64,000 bases of DNA from Aurelia coerulea (lineage: Eukaryota > Cnidaria > Scyphozoa > Semaeostomeae > Ulmaridae). Position numbers and translations under genes: made by a program. The stretch is taken from the NCBI GenBank assembly GCA_039566865.1, contig CM076960.1, positions 16,970,501 through 17,034,500 of the forward strand. Reading direction: 5' to 3'. This document shows, in pieces, positions 1-32,046 of this stretch (position 1 is its first letter; each line of letters begins with the position of its first letter). The notes under the pieces were generated by a model that worked only from the letters and a program-made list of their open reading frames with translations, did not search any database and was not told the origin of the DNA.

Positions 1-151
1 TCTCATAAGCAGTTTCTTATGAAGAAATTACGTGTAAATAACGGGGCAGTTTCTTATAAGCATTTTCTTATGGAGAAATTGTGTGTAAATAACGGGGCAG
101 CTTCTTATAAGCAGTTTCTTATGAAGAAATTACGTGTAAATAACGGGGCAG
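1..151. repeat. three tandem copies of a ~51-bp repeat
   Basis: Three consecutive copies (about 1-49, 50-100, 101-151) each end in the string GGGGCAG and contain TTCTTATAAGCA and GTGTAAATAACGGGGCAG with a few substitutions. The motif TTTCTTATAAGC also occurs near 56408, so this is probably the edge of the same dispersed family as 2040-2460 and 55905-56430. The short reading frame across it is a by-product of the repeat length (51 = 3 x 17). Confidence 0.85.
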
Positions 152-271
152 ACTCTACATTGCCCGATTGCCACTGGATTCAAAATCAGGGCCTTCTTTA
201 ACATACCAGCTAGCTAGGCAATTGGTCCCTTGTTTGTATCTAATGTTTTTCCTGTAGAAAATGTAGAAAAT

Positions 272-545
272 GAAATTCAATAAATTGGGAAAAAAGCGGA
301 CCATTTCGTCTGATTTCGTCCGAGAAGTCCGTGTTTTCGAGTTCCGACATGTCCGAGTTTTCTTCTAGAGCATAGGAGAAATTCGATAAGTTGGAGAAGG
401 GAAAAGTCGGACCATTTCGTCCGAGAAGTCCGTGTTTTCGAGTTTGAAGTAGGGCTAATTCGAAAACTCGGACTTAGAAAACTCGGACAATTTGGTCCGA
501 GATGTCCGAGAAGTCCGAGAAGTCCGAGTTTTCGACCTGGCCCCA
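272..545. repeat. direct repeats rich in GTCCGAG
   Basis: Two related ~90-bp blocks (about 272-358 and 365-450) share GGACCATTTCGTC, GAGAAGTCCGTGTTTTCGAG and neighbouring sequence. They are followed by a short 10-bp-period run of GTCCGAGAA units near 500-530. The open minus-strand frame over this stretch is low complexity and is not treated as a gene. Confidence 0.7.
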
Positions 546-639
546 AGAACCGATTTTATTGAAAAAAATGACGCCGCTACGCCAACAAAAAGTCAGGTCT
601 ACGCCGAAGATCTTCGGGCCTAAGTACATGGAATGCACC

Positions 640-745
640 CTGGTCCATATGGCTCAAAAATTCTTATCATAATGTGATGTGTAGAATTTTTGAAAGTTCT
701 TAAGAACTCTTGTCATCTTAATGTGCGCAAGGCCTGTACTGTAGT
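640..745. repeat. dispersed repeat, related to 9750-9945
   Basis: This stretch shares AATTCTTATCATAATG-like sequence and the string GCAAGGCCTGTACTGTAG with the stretch near 9905-9945. A reverse-oriented relative lies inside 11230-11590. Its class is not recognised. Confidence 0.5.
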
Positions 746-849
746 TAGAAATTTGTCCATATTGCATTCTGCAGCATTATTATAGCACTTTCTTCTATCA
801 TCTTCTTGTCTCTTCACAGCAACAAACTAAAGAATAACTCTGTACTAAA

Positions 850-1006
850 ATGAAGAAAAGTTTCTATGAAGAGCAAAAAAGAAGTCTGGGACTGCCTCTC
901 TTGAAGAGACTAGAGAAAGCAAAGTGGCAGGATCTGCAAGACTCAATAAATGCACAAGAATATGCATATAGGTTCAGTCCTCAGAAGAACAAGAAAGGCT
1001 TTCAAG
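850..1006 (+). CDS. exon 1 of the WWE-SAM-U-box gene
   Basis: Encodes 52 residues plus one base, charged and probably helical (LLKRLEKAKWQDLQDS). The donor is CAAG|GTTCGC. A pyrimidine-rich TTCACAG at ~819 just upstream could be an acceptor for a 5'-UTR exon. The N-terminal segment matches no family I recognise. Confidence 0.55.
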
Positions 1007-3665
1007 GTTCGCAGTTTTATCTTTTTCATACTTCTAAAACCCTCGCTTTAAATTTGGAAACTGGACATTGATTGATACTGTAACTTGATCTTTACAATAA
1101 ACACATGGCACAGGCCCGTAGGAAGCAGTGGGCAGGGAATACTAAGAGCTGATCCAAGTTTCTTAGAAAACAAAAACATTTGCAAAAAGTCCTGGAATCT
1201 AATTCAGGCTTTCTACTAAAGATTAAGTCATGAATCTTCACAATCGGTCCAGTGTATGATATATTGTGGCCTGCCAAACATGCATAGTTTATTTTGCACA
1301 CCCAGCAGATGTAAAATGTTTTCTTGAGAAATCATCTTATTCAGTGTAAATTTTAGGGCCTGTTGATAAATTATGTATCTTTTATATTAATAGGTATATC
1401 TTGGGAGTGGCTAGCAGATGATGGCACTTGGCAAACATTTGAACCAGAAGAGCAAACAAGATTAGAACAAGCTTGTGAAACAGGACAAAAAACTGTCCCA
1501 TTCATGGATAGCATTCATTTTATGCACACGGTGGACCTGGTGCAAATGGAAAGGGTCAATATGAGAACTGGAGTTGGAAAGCCAATTCGTAGAAATCCTC
1601 CAATGCCATTCAATGCTAGAAGTGTTAAGAAATCAAAAGGTATGGGCATATACTGTATATAATACTCTCTAAGCAATATGAGAACTGGAGTTGGAAAGCC
1701 AATTCGTAGAAATCATCCAATGCCATTCAATGCTAGAAGTGTTAAGAAATCAAAAGGTATGGGCATATATATAATACTCTCTACTAAGCTTTAAAATCCT
1801 ATGGAACAAATGATTAGGTAAGAGGTTTTCATTCACATATTCAATCACAAATTCAGTATCACAGAGGTCTGACATAAAACGATTTCAAGACAAAGAAATC
1901 GAGATTAAATTTTTTAGATAAGCAGGCTAAAAGCACTAAAACGTATGATATTTATAATAGAGAATTTAAGACAAACAGGAAAATAAACGAGAACACCCCT
2001 TGGTTGAGATGGTAGGGATAGCATCAGAGCGTCTAGAAAAGGCCTTGTTTCCATACACGTATTTTATAAGAAACTTGGATCAGCACTTAGTACTGAAAGT
2101 TTCTTAATTTCGCATGAACATTTCTGTGTTTCAGTAGTAAAAGTTTCTTAATTAATTTTTTAATTTTTGGGGTCTAAAATTGCGTTATGGTTCGAAGTTG
2201 AGCCTTCTTATCGACAAAGGACTTGCATTTTGCATTGATATTGTCACCACGAATAAGCCATGCACATTAAGGCAAAAAGTTACCAAATTTTTGCAGTCAA
2301 AACTTGATATTTACAAACTCAATGCCACGCGAACCGTAATCGACCAACTTTTATTCTAGAAATAAAATTTTAGAGTTTCTTAATTGTTCTTGGACGCAAT
2401 GCTGGAGTTTCTTAAATGTTTGGTCATCGTATTACTAGTTTCTTATAAACCAGTTTAAAAAAAATGCAATAGTTCCCTTCAGGGGTGGAAATTGATAGGA
2501 AAATTAGTTATGAGTATTGAGTAATGAAAACATCATCAAGTTTGCAGGAAAATATGGGCATCACATATGCAAGACTTAGTGGTCTTGTTTTTACAGTTCT
2601 GAAGGAAATGAATCTCTTATTCTACGATTCTAAAAATCAAATTTCTTTACTATACATAAGCCTATCAAAATAGATTTCTTTATTTCTTACATTTTCGTAT
2701 ATCTCCATAGCATGTTTAAATACTTCGTACAGTGAAGTGAATTTTCTCTATGGCGTCGTTTTCGGTGGTTTTCAGCTCCCCTCTATTTTGATTATCAATT
2801 AACTTTGAGCACAGTCTTTCGACGAAAATTCGACATGATGCAGGTTTTCAATGCCTGTATTTCATCTTTCTTCCAAGGGACAACGTTCAAGCCCTCCACT
2901 GGTTGGAATCATAGCTGTGAAGAAGATGATGATGATGTCAACATTGATGAGATTTGCTCTCGGTTGCTCTCTAACCAAAGAACATTTTCAACATTCGACG
3001 ACGACCCTATCGGATTTCTGGGCACAAGCAGCCTTTCTGTGAGCCCCAGGACACCAGGTGCGACAACATGGTCGAGACATAGCCCAAGACTAAACGATTT
3101 GCAGACATTAAGGAGCAGAGCTTCATTAGGTGGGGACAGTTTGAGGCTGAACAGAACTAGTGAAAAGCCCCCAAAGGGTAAGACGCGACTGAAGGCAAAT
3201 CAGCCATCTTTTAGGGAAAGAACTGCGTTGAAAATTTCTCAGAAGAATAACGAAGCTAAGAAACTTCAGAATTGGCTGAAATCGTTCAATTTCGAAGAAT
3301 ATTATGATAAATTAAAAAAAGAGAAAATAACATTAAAGGAGCTTCCATCGTTGAGTGAGGAAGATTTGAAGAAACTTGGCCTACCTATGGGAGTACGAAA
3401 GCGTATGCTTGAGAAAATCAAAGAGATCGGCAAAGCAAAAGAGCCCCCGAATGAATATTTGTGCCCGATAACTATGGTGCTCATGAAAGACCCAGTTATA
3501 TTGTGCGATGGATTTTCATATGAACGAACTGCAGTTGATAAATGGCTGCAGGAACATAACAAAAGTCCTATGACAAATGAAGCACTGGAGAGTAAAACTT
3601 TGACGCCTAACAGGCAGCTAAAGAAGTTAATTGAAGATTTTAAGGCTTGTGAAATAAGTGGGTGA
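850..3665 (+). CDS. WWE-SAM-U-box protein, predicted E3 ubiquitin ligase (3 exons, 430 aa)
   Basis: Gene model: join 850-1006, 1394-1639, 2776-3665. Both introns have GT..AG ends and phase 1, so the three pieces join in frame to a 1293-nt CDS. The start is ATG 850; an in-frame TAA lies 12 nt upstream. Residues ~53-125 are a WWE domain (WEWLADDGTWQTF, then NMRTGVGKPIRRN). Residues ~297-352 are a SAM domain (KLQNWLKSFNFEEYY through LGLPMGVRKRML). Residues ~358-427 are a U-box (NEYLCPITMVLMKDPVILCDG). Between them is a Ser/Arg/Asp-rich linker. Known: WWE domains bind poly(ADP-ribose)-type ligands in ubiquitin and ADP-ribose pathways, and U-boxes recruit E2 enzymes. Inferred: a cytosolic or nuclear ligase reading ADP-ribosylation, loosely analogous to RNF146 (RING plus WWE). 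Alternative: two genes, the second starting at ATG 2835 (276 aa). A polyA-like AATAAA lies at 3906, within a MITE end. Confidence 0.65.
1179..1306. mobile_element. fragment of the TA-flanked element seen at 59599-60482
   Basis: Intron 1 carries a piece closely matching the right arm of the 884-bp element near 60355-60480. Shared strings include GGAATCTAATTCAGG, AAGTCATGAATCTTCA (variant), GGCCTGCCAAACATGCATAG and a terminal GCACACCC. Only one arm is present, so this copy is truncated. Confidence 0.8.
1394..1639 (+). CDS. exon 2: WWE domain
   Basis: Acceptor TTAATAG|GT, donor AAAAG|GTATGG, phase 1 at both ends. The exon holds the whole WWE domain with the paired tryptophans, the acidic helix (EPEEQTRLEQACETG) and the terminal TG..(K/R)PIRR signature. 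The last 83 bases and the donor are tandemly duplicated just downstream. Confidence 0.8.
1674..1788. repeat. tandem duplication of the 3' end of the WWE exon
   Basis: 1557-1673 and 1674-1788 are near-identical ~117-bp copies with a few differences (for example CCTCC against CATCC). The unit covers the last 83 exon bases, the donor splice site and the start of the intron. Use of the second donor would read through TAA at 1660-1662, so copy 2 is likely a non-coding pseudo-exon. Confidence 0.9.
2040..2460. repeat. dispersed repeat with multiple TTTCTTAA motifs
   Basis: This stretch shares TTTTATAAGAAACTTGGAT, TACTGAAAGTTTCTTAAT and related strings with 55905-56290, including the same order of repeated AGTTTCTTAA. 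Ends and target duplication were not resolved. It lies in the last intron of the WWE-SAM-U-box gene. Confidence 0.65.
2776..3665 (+). CDS. exon 3: linker, SAM domain and U-box
   Basis: Acceptor GGTGGTTTTCAG|CT at 2764-2775. The frame is open from 2736 (TGA at 2733-2735), so splicing at 2775 enters the SAM/U-box frame with the phase supplied by exon 2. The first ATG in this frame is at 2835 if the exon is instead a separate intronless gene; a TTG at 2805 is not a plausible eukaryotic start. Stop TGA at 3663-3665. The SAM plus U-box pairing recalls WDSUB1, but no WD40 repeats are present here. Confidence 0.88.
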
Positions 3666-3894
3666 TCTTTTGGGTGGCTTTTCCTCCGGTGAATGATACC
3701 TGAATTGCTATGGATTTGCCCCCGCATAATTTTGACGATATCTTGTCCCATAATGTTTAACTTTCAACTATGATACTCAGTCAGTGAATTTAACCTACAA
3801 AATTCTCTGTCTCACAGGGCTCAACTTAAACAAATATTCTCCTACCATGTAACAAGCCAAGCACTTTTGTACTTTTTTCTTCTTTCCCAATGTA

Positions 3895-4521
3895 CTGCCC
3901 GTTTGAATAAAAATAATTCCCGTTTAGTAGGCCACTGCTCCCTAAATATCAAAGCAATAATATTGAAAACTTTCTTGTTTTATTGCCAATATGTTCAATT
4001 AGGTCCAGTAATTTACCCCGCTTTAATCGGCCATTCCTTTCCTTGGATATGGGAGATATTCTGCAGAAAGCCACTTCCAAAAACCTGCAAAAACGAGTGA
4101 AATCAATGAGCAAATTTTCCTTGGTTTTCCTTCCGAAAAATAATGACACTCACATGCATTCATCTATTTTGTCCTCTTGGGAGAATAGAATCCCCTGAAA
4201 AAGATGTTGCTACCAGGGGGAGGCTTATTGATCCTCCCAAGAGGATAGCAGGTGCTAAAGCGTACAGAAGTCATTGCTGTAAGGCAGAAATGTTAGGGAA
4301 ATTTGTTCGTGATTTTGGGCAAGTTTTGAAGGTTTCTTGAAGAGGCTTTCTCGAGAAGATCCCTCATAATTTCAGAATGGAGTGGCCGATTTCAGTCAGG
4401 TAAATTTCAAAATGAATTTGAATATGTCTACCATTAAACTATTTATTTGCAAATATCATCGTCTTGATATCCAGGGAGCCGTGACCTTTCAAACAGGGAT
4501 TCTTTTTATTGACTCCCCCGG
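3895..4521. mobile_element. TA-flanked inverted-repeat element (627 bp), copy 1
   Basis: The right end CTCCCCCGG|TA, the left end near TA|CTGCCCG and the long internal inverted repeats match the element at 51120-51748 in order and length (627 against 629 bp). A strong internal hairpin TCCTCTTGGGAG...CTCCCAAGAGGA is shared. TA flanks and long TIRs suggest a Tc1/mariner-type non-autonomous element. No transposase frame is visible. Confidence 0.8.
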
Positions 4522-4523
4522 TA

Positions 4524-4857
4524 TTAAAGATGCTGTAATTTTGAAAATGATTATGATATCAAAAAAAGTTCTCCCTGGTGTTATTTTTTCCAGCAATTTA
4601 TTTGAAAGAATAGGCAATCACATTTAACACGACTAACAGTTTTGCGAAGATTCGACGCCATTATGCTAACAGTAACGCCTAAAGAAAGTAATAGCAGTGT
4701 AACTCCCCTTTGCACCAAATGTCCGAGTCATCGGATTCTAAGATTCGCTTTAGGTCAGTTAGAGTCAGAGGTTCAATCATAATTTTATTGACACAAATCC
4801 CTACAAATGATTTCCCATTGTGTATAAATCTCCGAAGAACTGACGGTTTCACTTTGA
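4524..4857. other. no feature recognised
   Basis: About 330 bp between two inverted-repeat elements. A 61-codon minus-strand frame exists but shows no recognisable domain and no support beyond its length. Confidence 0.5.
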
Positions 4858-4866
4858 CAATCATGT

Positions 4867-5440
4867 AATCAAGGGCAGATTTTGTAATTCAATAGCATGA
4901 GTTACTTTTGTTGACACCTCAATTCAAAACGATTAGCGATTGCAGACAAAGGAAATTCTCTCAACTATAAAGTCAAAACAAACAAAGCCTCAAAAGTTTC
5001 TCGAAAACCCGGGTAGCTAGCTCGCTCGTTGTGCATTCCAGAAATCGAGTTTAAGGGCAAACATGAACATAGATCGAAAAAAGAAGGATGCATCTACACA
5101 TCTGCCGCGGGCATTTAATTTGTTTGGTTCAAAAGCCGTTTGGGAGGCGATTCAATTCTCTTATCTTGTTGGGTGTTATAAAAACATTTACTGCTCAGCT
5201 TCTGGATCAAAGAAATAAAATGCCCGCGGCAGATGTGTAGCTATATCCTTCTTCTTTGGATCCATGCTAATGTTTGCCCTTAAAATAATTTCTGGAATGC
5301 ACAACGAGCGCGCTAGCAACATGGGTTTCAGAGAAACTTTGGCGGCTTTGATTGTTTTGACTTACTGGTTGAGAGAATTTCCTTTGTCTGTGATCAACAA
5401 AAGCAATTCATGCTGTTGTACTACAAAATCTGCCCTTGTT
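4867..5440. mobile_element. family A foldback element (574 bp) with 9-bp TSD
   Basis: The ends are AA(T)CAAGGGCAG...CTGCCCTTGTT and the arms are long inverted repeats of nearly 290 bp. The 9-bp direct repeat CAATCATGT flanks it at 4858-4866 and 5441-5449. Other full copies are at 17803, 30623 and 56511. Long TIRs with a 9-bp duplication resemble Mutator-like (MULE) MITEs. No coding capacity. Confidence 0.9.
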
Positions 5441-5499
5441 CAATCATGTAATAAGTAGTTATCGACTCATAGTGATAAGTTTTATTCTATCTTACATTA

Positions 5500-5660
5500 A
5501 GGCTAATTTCCAGTCAGTGGAATTTTCCGAGCGGGCGGAATTTTAGACAATAAAAGGTCGCTCAGCCGTAACTTTCTATTCAATGCCAGGGCGACATTTT
5601 CTCTCGAATACAATAGAAATTCCGCCCGCTCGGAAAATCCCACTGACTGGAAATCAGCCT
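5500..5660. mobile_element. palindromic MITE (161 bp), TA flanks
   Basis: TIR AGGCTAATTTCCAGTCAGTG pairs with CACTGACTGGAAATCAGCCT. The inner arms share GAGCGGGCGGAATT / AATTCCGCCCGCTC. TA flanks at 5498-5499 and 5661-5662. A half copy lies at ~15642-15715. Confidence 0.85.
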
Positions 5661-5988
5661 TACGTGGTAGATGTACACACATTTTTATTTCTAAAGCAAA
5701 TCCATTCGCGTGGTTGGTAAGAGTCGAATCTTTACAGCTTCACCTTTCCGATTTCCGTATTTTCGCCCCCAAATAAGGAGGGCGCTGGTTTCAACAGATT
5801 TGTACACAGACACAAAGGGGAAAGTGTGGGAATTTGAGAAGGAAGTCAGATTTGAGCAAATCATATACTATTCTAGTTTGATTTCGGTATCTTTGAATTG
5901 GAAGCAGGGGTGTACATCCAAATTTTGTTTCAGGGGGGAGGGGGTGTCAACTTGCTTTGGATTTTTGGACCATTGACTATGTTTGGAC

Positions 5989-6034
5989 TAGCCTGCGTGC
6001 AGACTCAACTCCTCTTGAGTCTGCACGCAGGCTA
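5989..6034. mobile_element. 46-bp perfect hairpin flanked by 9-bp TSD
   Basis: The 20-nt arm TAGCCTGCGTGCAGACTCAA (5989-6008) and its exact reverse complement (6015-6034) enclose the 6-nt loop CTCCTC. The 9-bp direct repeat TGTTTGGAC immediately flanks it (5980-5988 and 6035-6043). This is the signature of a discrete insertion. A sister of 42 bp is at 13129-13170. Confidence 0.9.
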
Positions 6035-6043
6035 TGTTTGGAC

Positions 6044-6600
6044 CGACTATAATGTGAAATTTTTTCGGACCGACCGAACATATATGGACTGTCTGTACAG
6101 TCCCCAGGACAATTTTTGAATTCTATTGATTTATTTCATTCCATAAAAGAGCCCCTTGGCTTGTACTCAAACGCTCAAACCCATTTCGTGCCCCCAAGCC
6201 CCTACCAAGCCCCATGCTGTTTGCGGAATTACAGCAGTTCTGCGGAGGAGTGGTGATGAAAAACACATGCGCAGAACATCCCATACGCAAGGATCGGCCC
6301 GACAGAAATTCACAAAAGAGGAAACTGAAATTATTTCTTATTTCAAAACGGATTTCAACGCAAATGAAACACATTACAATTGGAGAGAGATAACGAAAGT
6401 AAAAGTTAAAGTACTGAAGACTCCTTAGATTTGCATTCAGTGAAGACAGCCTCGATGAGTTGTGCGAAAACCCTGCTGTAAAGGTGACAACCGGTTAGGC
6501 CCAGCAAGACTTGAAAGGTGGACTGAGACTGCAAGCAAACTGTTCGCTACGTTCAAGGGATTTATTCAGCAGATTAGGTTTCATTGCATATAGGAAGAAG
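6044..6600. other. upstream region of crk; possible degraded coding fragment
   Basis: A + frame ending at 6428 (Arg-rich, then FTKEETEIISYFKTDF) has no convincing start and no recognised family. It could be a remnant of a transposon-encoded protein. The rest is presumed promoter/5'UTR of crk, where I see no defined element. The ATG at 6601 has A at -3 and G at +4. Confidence 0.3.
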
Positions 6601-29460
<22,860 letters not shown>

Positions 29461-29860
29461 CCCTAAGGGTCGAAAACATTCGACTTTAGAGAGGTATTTC
29501 TTTTCCTTTCTCTTGTAATTAAATGTCATCGAGCAAAATGCCTAGACTGATTACCTGAATCCCTTGTATCCCTGCTGTTTGCACAACAGAGACTCATAAT
29601 AAAACAGTTGAAAAGCTGACGCTATTTTACGCATTCTCCATTCGAATCTGGACGGAACCACTGCTTAGGCTCTGTTCAGCGGTCACCCCTCGGCAAGGAA
29701 ATGCAATAAAAAGCCACGTTAAGAAGACAGCTGATCAATGAAACCTGGTATTCATATGAAGAAGAAAATTCACTTTACCTGGGGAATGCAAAATAAATTT
29801 TAACGCTATGACTGCCATGTTTTTAAACACAAACAGCAACTTCGTTATCAAATCAATAGA
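29461..29860. other. crk 3' flank
   Basis: Presumed 3'UTR and downstream spacer; no further gene or repeat recognised. Confidence 0.4.
29598..29603 (+). terminator. candidate crk polyadenylation signal
   Basis: AATAAA 138 nt downstream of the crk stop codon; a plausible but untested 3' end. Confidence 0.45.
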
Positions 29861-29862
29861 CG

Positions 29863-30012
29863 ATTGCGCTAAAGATGGCGGCCAGGCATTTTTTACCAAG
29901 ATGCACTGCGTTCTTTAATTGATTTCCCATACAATCGTTAAAGAATCTTTATTAGAACGCAATGCATCTTGGTAAAAAATTCCTCGCCGCCATCTTTAGC
30001 GCAATCGTCTGT
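29863..30012. repeat. large palindrome (~150 bp)
   Basis: AGACGATTGCGCTAAAGATG pairs with CATCTTTAGCGCAATCGTCT, and ACCAAGATGCA with TGCATCTTGGT. A MITE-like foldback; no clear target duplication found. Confidence 0.75.
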
Positions 30013-30402
30013 TGCATCAATTGAATCGAAAATTTGAAAACCATTATTCATTGCCAAATCTGATTCGATAACATAAAATCGTATGCGGAGGGCCTAAATA
30101 CGGTCAGGTTTTTCAGAGTAATATTATGAGCTCTGTTATCCAAAGTGACATCATCAAGAGTCGAAGCGCACAGGGAAACGAGGGACTCCAGGTCATAAGT
30201 CTTCTCCTAGCCAAGCTGCTGATTACACTTAATTTTTTTAATGCGACCAGAAAACGTATTTTATAACACAATCAAAGTTGGCCTTTTTAAAGCAGCCCAC
30301 ATTCTTGTAGGTAGGACAAATGTAGGCATGACATCGAACTGTGGTCGATTGTGTTATCGATTGCAATGGCCCGTAACAACACTGAAATGGTCTTACAATC
30401 CT

Positions 30403-30562
30403 TAGACTTGCCCCACGTCTATCTCTTCAATCCGCCTTACCGTTCCCTTTTCGGTAGTTCTTGGATCCGCAATTCCAACATTCTGTCAAGAGGGTGTAAC
30501 CTAGAAACTACCGAAAAGGGAACGGCAAGACGGACTAAAAAGATAGGCTTGAGCCAAGTCTA
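30403..30562. mobile_element. palindromic MITE (160 bp) with perfect 9-bp TSD
   Basis: TAGACTTG...CAAGTCTA ends, with inner arms CCGTTCCCTTTTCGGTAGTT / AACTACCGAAAAGGGAACGG. Duplication TACAATCCT at 30394-30402 and 30563-30571. Confidence 0.88.
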
Positions 30563-30622
30563 TACAATCCTGGACTGAAGATATGAGCTCTTACCATCCC
30601 TAGTCAAAATGGCGTCGCAGAT

Positions 30623-31000
30623 AACAAGGGCAGATTTTGTAATACAATAGCAACAGTTGCGTTTGATTGACACCTCAATTCAAAGCGATTAGCAGATGCA
30701 GACAAAGGAAATTCTCTCAACCAGTAATTCAAAACAAACAAAGCCGCAAAAGTTTCCCCGGACAGAACTTTAGATTTACCCTTCTTCTTTCGTTATAAGC
30801 ACATAACTTCTCTTAAAAACCATCTTTCGCTTGCACAAGGCAAGAGTTTGCCCTACTAGTTTCGGGGAAACTTTTGCGGCTTTGTTTGTTTTGAATTACT
30901 GGTTGAGAGGGTTTCCTTTGTCTGCATCCGCTAATCGCTTTGAATTGAGGTGTCGATCAAACGCAACTGTTGCTTTTGTATTACAAAATCTGCCCTTGTT
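30623..31000. mobile_element. family A foldback element (378 bp) with 9-bp TSD
   Basis: AACAAGGGCAG...CTGCCCTTGTT; perfect duplication GTCGCAGAT at 30614-30622 and 31001-31009. Shorter than other copies because part of the left arm is missing. Confidence 0.92.
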
Positions 31001-31065
31001 GTCGCAGATGCGATCTGGTTTTTGGGGTAAGTAGATGCCCTAGGAAAAAGGTTTTGTTGTACGTT

Positions 31066-31430
31066 AACAAGGACAGATAATGTTACAATAGGATCCGCTA
31101 CTTTTAATTGACACCCAAATACAAAGCGATTAGCGATTGGAGACAGAGAATTCCATGCCCAGTTGGTCAAGTCATAAACAATAACAAAGCAGGCTGCAAA
31201 GGTTACTCTGAAACCCAGATAGCTAGCGCGCTTGTTGTGCATTTCCAGAAAGGGTTTTTAAGAGCAAACATAAGCATATATGGAAAGGAGCAGGATATCC
31301 CTAAACATCTGTTTCAGGTATTTTATTTATTTGGTTCAGAAGACGATTGGGACGTGATTCAATTCTCGTATCTTCGGGGTGTAATTAGAACACTTACTGC
31401 TCATCTTCTGAATCTCCCCATCGAAAAAAA
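31066..31430. mobile_element. family A left-arm copy, truncated
   Basis: Begins AACAAGGACAG and follows the family A left arm (GACACCCAAATACAAAGCGA, TAGCTAGCGCGCTTGTTGTG). The right terminus is not found. The 110-codon + frame here is repeat-derived. Confidence 0.7.
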
Positions 31431-32046
31431 TGTGTTTTGACCAAAAACTCGCATTGAGTTTTGACCGTATTTTGACTTATATTGATCAAAGCCATCCCAT
31501 TGGCTAGATGACTTTCATCATTTGTTCATGGTTGCAAAGGCGTGGAAAGATATCACCAAAATATTGTTTCCATTTCGCGTATCAGAAATCTAATGCTGAA
31601 TGCCCACATAGAAAGGGTTTAGTTACATTTCTTCATTTCTGATCGGAACTATGAACAAAAAACATCGAAAATTGATATTGCCAACTCACTTGATGGTACT
31701 CTGAAATACCCAAACAAAGGCAGAATATCCAGTCTCATACGCGCTGTCCGGGATTGTAGCTTTAATGATAAGAGGCGGTTGTATATTCGAGATTTGCCAA
31801 ATAGTTCATCCAGGCAGAAGTATGTATCATTGTAGAAATCAAAATGGTAGTTTTTTGCAGAGTTCTTTTTGACATATGGAATTAATCAAAACCTGTTGTC
31901 TGTTATTGTCACTTACACTCCTCAATTACACCTCACGTTCCAGCTTTTAATCCTAACCTTAAAGCCTCTAACCTTTTGGTCAAATATGAGTACTTTCAAA
32001 AATAGCCAGTTCATATACAAGAAAGTACGAGTGTAGCCTTTGCTCA
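31431..32046. other. no feature recognised
   Basis: About 600 bp of unique-looking sequence ahead of the satellite. Confidence 0.5.
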